In this document: positions 6,758 to 8,034 of the stretch, piece by piece
Numbering within the stretch: position 1 is the first letter of the stretch
Layout of the letters: each line of letters begins with the position of its first letter
Origin: UBA2144 sp043819035
Lineage (GTDB): Bacteria > Patescibacteriota > Gracilibacteria > Peribacterales > Peribacteraceae
Reading direction: 5' to 3'
Assembly (NCBI GenBank): GCA_043819035.1
Contig: JBDRFD010000037.1
Span: 1 to 8,034 of the forward strand
DNA: 8,034 nt
Notes under the pieces: model-generated
What the model saw: the letters and a program-made list of their open reading frames with translations, nothing else
Databases searched by the model: none
What the model was told of the DNA's origin: nothing
Program-made: the position numbers and the translations under genes

Positions 6758-6785
6758 AAAAAAGCCCAGATTAACCGGGCTTTTT
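6758..6785. terminator. Bidirectional intrinsic terminator between sortase and IS110 genes
   Basis: AAAAAAGCCC (6758-6767) and GGGCTTTTT (6777-6785) form a stem with GC pairs at the loop end, a 9-nt loop and an A-tract/T-tract on either side. It therefore has a terminal T-run on both strands. It lies 29 nt after the sortase stop and about 20 nt after the transposase stop on the opposite strand, and can end both convergent transcripts. Confidence 0.85.
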
Positions 6786-6804
6786 CAGGTCTAGTGCTAC
6801 ATGA

Positions 6805-7749
6805 TCATTTTTTCACAAATGGTGTTCCTCTCTTCCAGACAGCATAGATAATATGTATCAGCTTTCGTTCAACAGCACAAACAGCAACGTAGTAGTGTTT
6901 CCCTTCACTGATCTTCTTTTCGAAGTACTGTTTGAGATCGGGATTGTACTGCCTGGCGACGTAGGCCGCATTGAAGAGAAGTGAACGAAGAGTAGGATTG
7001 CCACGTTTGGTAAGGAACCCTTTTCCATTGATGGACGTGCCACTCTGATGAACTCTGCAATCCAGTCCAAGATATGCAACTAACTTCTTCGGAGCATCAA
7101 ATCGGTTGATATCTCCAATGTGAGCAACGAGAGCAGCTGAACAAATGAGGCCAATTCCCGGGATGGATTGTAGGAGAGCTTGTGTATCAGATTGTGTTTC
7201 CTTGAGACGCTTCTTCATATGTTTAAGGTTCTCCTCAAGATATTCATAGATCTGCGGAAAGGCGCTCTCGAATTGCTCCTCTGTCGTCTTCTGGTACATT
7301 TGTTGAATACGAACGAGATGCTTGCATCTGACCTTAAGCTTCGTGAGAGTGACATACTCCCTGAGAAGGGCTTTAAGCTTCAGAATCTCTGATGTATCGG
7401 TGAAACGGTATCCATAGCCTGCAATGAGAACCTTGCGGATTGTTCGGGCATCCTTTGTATCTGTTTTGACATGGCAGAGTGAAGCTTTGATCGCCTTGCT
7501 TGTGATGTATGGATTGATGACGGTGACATCCCATTCGTGATCTGTGAGAAGCACACAGAGAAGGAGATGGTAGATACCAGTAGATTCGAGACCGATCTTT
7601 GTGAAGTCCTTCTGGAAATGCCGATGGTGTAGACTATTCTCGAAGGAGTTGATTCCTTCGTTGTTGTTAGCAAAGACACTGACCTTCGCAACCTCATTCC
7701 AGGCAACGTGGAGGGTGTCTTTGCTTACGTCGATACCGATATAATCCAT
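6805..7749 (-). CDS. IS110-family DEDD/serine transposase (recombinase)
   Basis: This 314-residue protein has an N-terminal RuvC-like DEDD domain and a C-terminal Transposase_20 domain. Acidic residues are visible: Asp7 in YIGIDVSKDTLHVAW, Glu55 in IGLESTGIY, and Asp97 and Asp100 in HVKTDTKDARTI. A helical linker (about 120-190) follows, then SIPGIGLICSAALVAHIGDINRF (195-217) and YLGLDCRVHQSGTSINGKGFLTKRGNPTLR (226-255). Ser236 in HQSG is the likely nucleophile, since its position and spacing agree with the catalytic set I recall for IS621 (D11, E60, D102, D105, S241). The frame is intact, so it should be active. The start is ATG at 7749 with an in-frame TAA two codons upstream; no Shine-Dalgarno site is present. 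In this family the recombinase works with a structured RNA from the element's non-coding end. Confidence 0.95.
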   Translation of the reverse strand: MDYIGIDVSKDTLHVAWNEVAKVSVFANNNEGINSFENSLHHRHFQKDFTKIGLESTGIYHLLLCVLLTDHEWDVTVINPYITSKAIKASLCHVKTDTKDARTIRKVLIAGYGYRFTDTSEILKLKALLREYVTLTKLKVRCKHLVRIQQMYQKTTEEQFESAFPQIYEYLEENLKHMKKRLKETQSDTQALLQSIPGIGLICSAALVAHIGDINRFDAPKKLVAYLGLDCRVHQSGTSINGKGFLTKRGNPTLRSLLFNAAYVARQYNPDLKQYFEKKISEGKHYYVAVCAVERKLIHIIYAVWKRGTPFVKK

Positions 7750-7780
7750 GATTTAATGCATAGGAAAGGGGTAAATGAGC

Positions 7781-7820
7781 AAAGAGAGAAAGAGAAGAAA
7801 AAAGAAGAGAAAGAGAGAAA
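7781..7820. repeat. Perfect 40-nt homopurine mirror repeat (H-DNA type)
   Basis: Positions 7781-7820 read the same forwards and backwards on one strand: the 20-nt half AAAGAGAGAAAGAGAAGAAA is followed by its exact mirror image. The pure A/G run continues to 7823. A homopurine-homopyrimidine mirror repeat is the classic substrate for an intramolecular triplex. It lies about 30 bp upstream of the transposase ATG and about 18 bp beyond the candidate bridge RNA. Just outside, GAGT occurs in mirror orientation on both sides with a one-base shift, so the symmetry is partly extended. Confidence 0.95.
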
Positions 7821-7837
7821 GAGTGAGTAGATGTCTC

Positions 7838-8015
7838 ATCCCACAAGCGATATCTCCCATGCTGGTTCCTGGGTGATACGTGGCAAAACCACAACTACAT
7901 AATCCGCATCTTGATGAAGATATCGTGGGATTGTAGGTTCAGACTCGGAACCAATGTTCCAACCGCGAACGATGACAACTCCCACTCACTCAGAGTCTAT
8001 CTCTGGGTGTGTGGG
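7838..8015 (-). ncRNA. Candidate IS110 bridge RNA
   Basis: This non-coding left end reads 5'-3' on the minus strand. First is a 5' stem-loop (8015-7981) of 13 Watson-Crick pairs with two single mismatches and an ATAGA loop. Second is a target-loop candidate: TTGT (7978-7975) pairs ACAA (7934-7931), GGAAC (7960-7956) pairs GTTCC (7951-7947) round ATTG, leaving an internal loop of 14 and 12 nt. Third is a donor-loop candidate: ATCCCA (7931-7926) pairs TGGGAT (7843-7838) and CGATATC (7925-7919) pairs GATATCG (7854-7848), with a CTTG bulge. Its upper stem is GTGG (7892-7889) with CCAC (7883-7880). The span is 178 nt, and as I recall the IS621 bridge RNA is about 177 nt with the same order of parts. 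Guide-like matches to the element ends support the call (see findings). The fold was drawn by hand. Confidence 0.72.
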
Positions 8016-8016
8016 T

Positions 8017-8022
8017 AATATA
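8017..8022 (-). promoter_or_regulatory. Candidate -10 of the bridge RNA/transposase transcript
   Basis: TATATT on the minus strand predicts a start at about 8010, within a few bases of the 5' base of the first stem (8015). The -35 would lie beyond the window edge, in flanking DNA for the inserted form. In the excised circle it would come from the right end, where only a weak ATGATC/TGATCA is seen at the right distance. A promoter made at the joined ends is known for IS110 elements. Confidence 0.4.
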
Positions 8023-8034
8023 GGAACCGCAGAT

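Larger units (their letters stand above)
6795..8030 (-). mobile_element. IS110-family insertion sequence (ends inferred)
   Basis: It consists of one DEDD transposase gene, a very short right end (about 10 nt after the stop) and a long (about 280-nt) non-coding left end. This is the layout of the IS110 group, whereas the IS1111 group has its long non-coding part at the other end. IS110 elements leave no target duplication beyond a short shared core, so the ends are inferred. On the minus strand the left edge reads AT-CT-GCGGTTCC (8034-8023) and the right edge GTAGCA-CT-AGACC (6799-6788). A shared CT gives an element of 6795-8030, about 1.24 kb, with cores at 6793-6794 and 8031-8032. GC at 6796-6797 and 8029-8030 is an alternative. 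The family call is secure; the exact ends are not, because only 4 nt of left flank are in the window. Confidence 0.75.

Noticed and set aside
7694..7894. Minus-strand ORF covering the mirror repeat and part of the transposase start
   Set aside because: Its Ser/Leu/Phe-rich stretch is just the pyrimidine tract translated, it runs in another frame from the transposase, and its 5' part lies in the RNA candidate.
7961..7966. GCGGTT in the target loop equals GCGGTT at the left end (8030-8025)
   Set aside because: It is in the loop assigned to target rather than donor recognition and is only 6 nt. Kept as possible coincidence; the donor-loop matches have the right polarity and are longer.
7750..8034. 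CRISPR array or tandem repeats
   Set aside because: No regularly spaced direct repeats were found here or elsewhere in the window; the only short tandem seen is TTAATACA twice at 2190-2205.

Overview
This window looks like a chromosomal segment of a bacterium of moderate GC content that uses the standard stop codons. Three things point, at low confidence, to a candidate-phyla-radiation (Patescibacteria, perhaps Peregrinibacteria-like) lineage: no gene has a clear Shine-Dalgarno site, several genes have a -10 hexamer only 3-9 nt before the start codon, and unrelated housekeeping genes are packed singly with a sortase. TGA ends purD and the transposase, and glycine motifs use GGN codons, so recoding of UGA to glycine (as in Gracilibacteria) is not supported.

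Layout. (1) Positions 2-2151, plus strand: the 3' part of purF followed 2 nt later by complete purD, the first two steps of de novo purine synthesis. (2) 2198-3749, minus strand: prfA (release factor 1) and, downstream of it, a small protein of unknown function with a very acidic tail and its own promoter, apparently leaderless. (3) 3910-5001, plus strand: mnmA, the tRNA 2-thiouridylase, divergent from prfA. (4) 5002-5502: a gene-free 500-bp stretch with several hairpins and a dispersed palindromic repeat also present upstream of mnmA. (5) 5503-6729, plus strand: a membrane-anchored sortase with a long cytoplasmic N-terminus, closed by an intrinsic terminator. (6) About 6795-8030, minus strand: an IS110-family insertion sequence whose right end lies about 10 nt beyond that terminator.

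The most interesting part is the insertion sequence. Its 285-nt non-coding left end, upstream of the transposase start, can fold as a 5' stem-loop (7981-8015), a stem with a large internal loop (about 7931-7978), and a second long stem with an internal loop (7838-7931). This is the order, and about the size (178 nt), of the bridge RNAs described for IS110/IS621 recombinases. In the second loop, the 5' strand carries a 10-nt stretch almost identical to the element's right end, and the 3' strand carries a 7-nt stretch exactly complementary to its left end. This is the arrangement expected of left and right donor guides. Between this candidate RNA and the transposase start lies an exact 40-nt homopurine mirror repeat (7781-7820), a classic sequence for intramolecular triplex (H-DNA). 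An 8-nt segment next to it is complementary to one arm of the 5' stem-loop and could set up an alternative fold.

All structures were found by reading the sequence; no folding program or database search was run.
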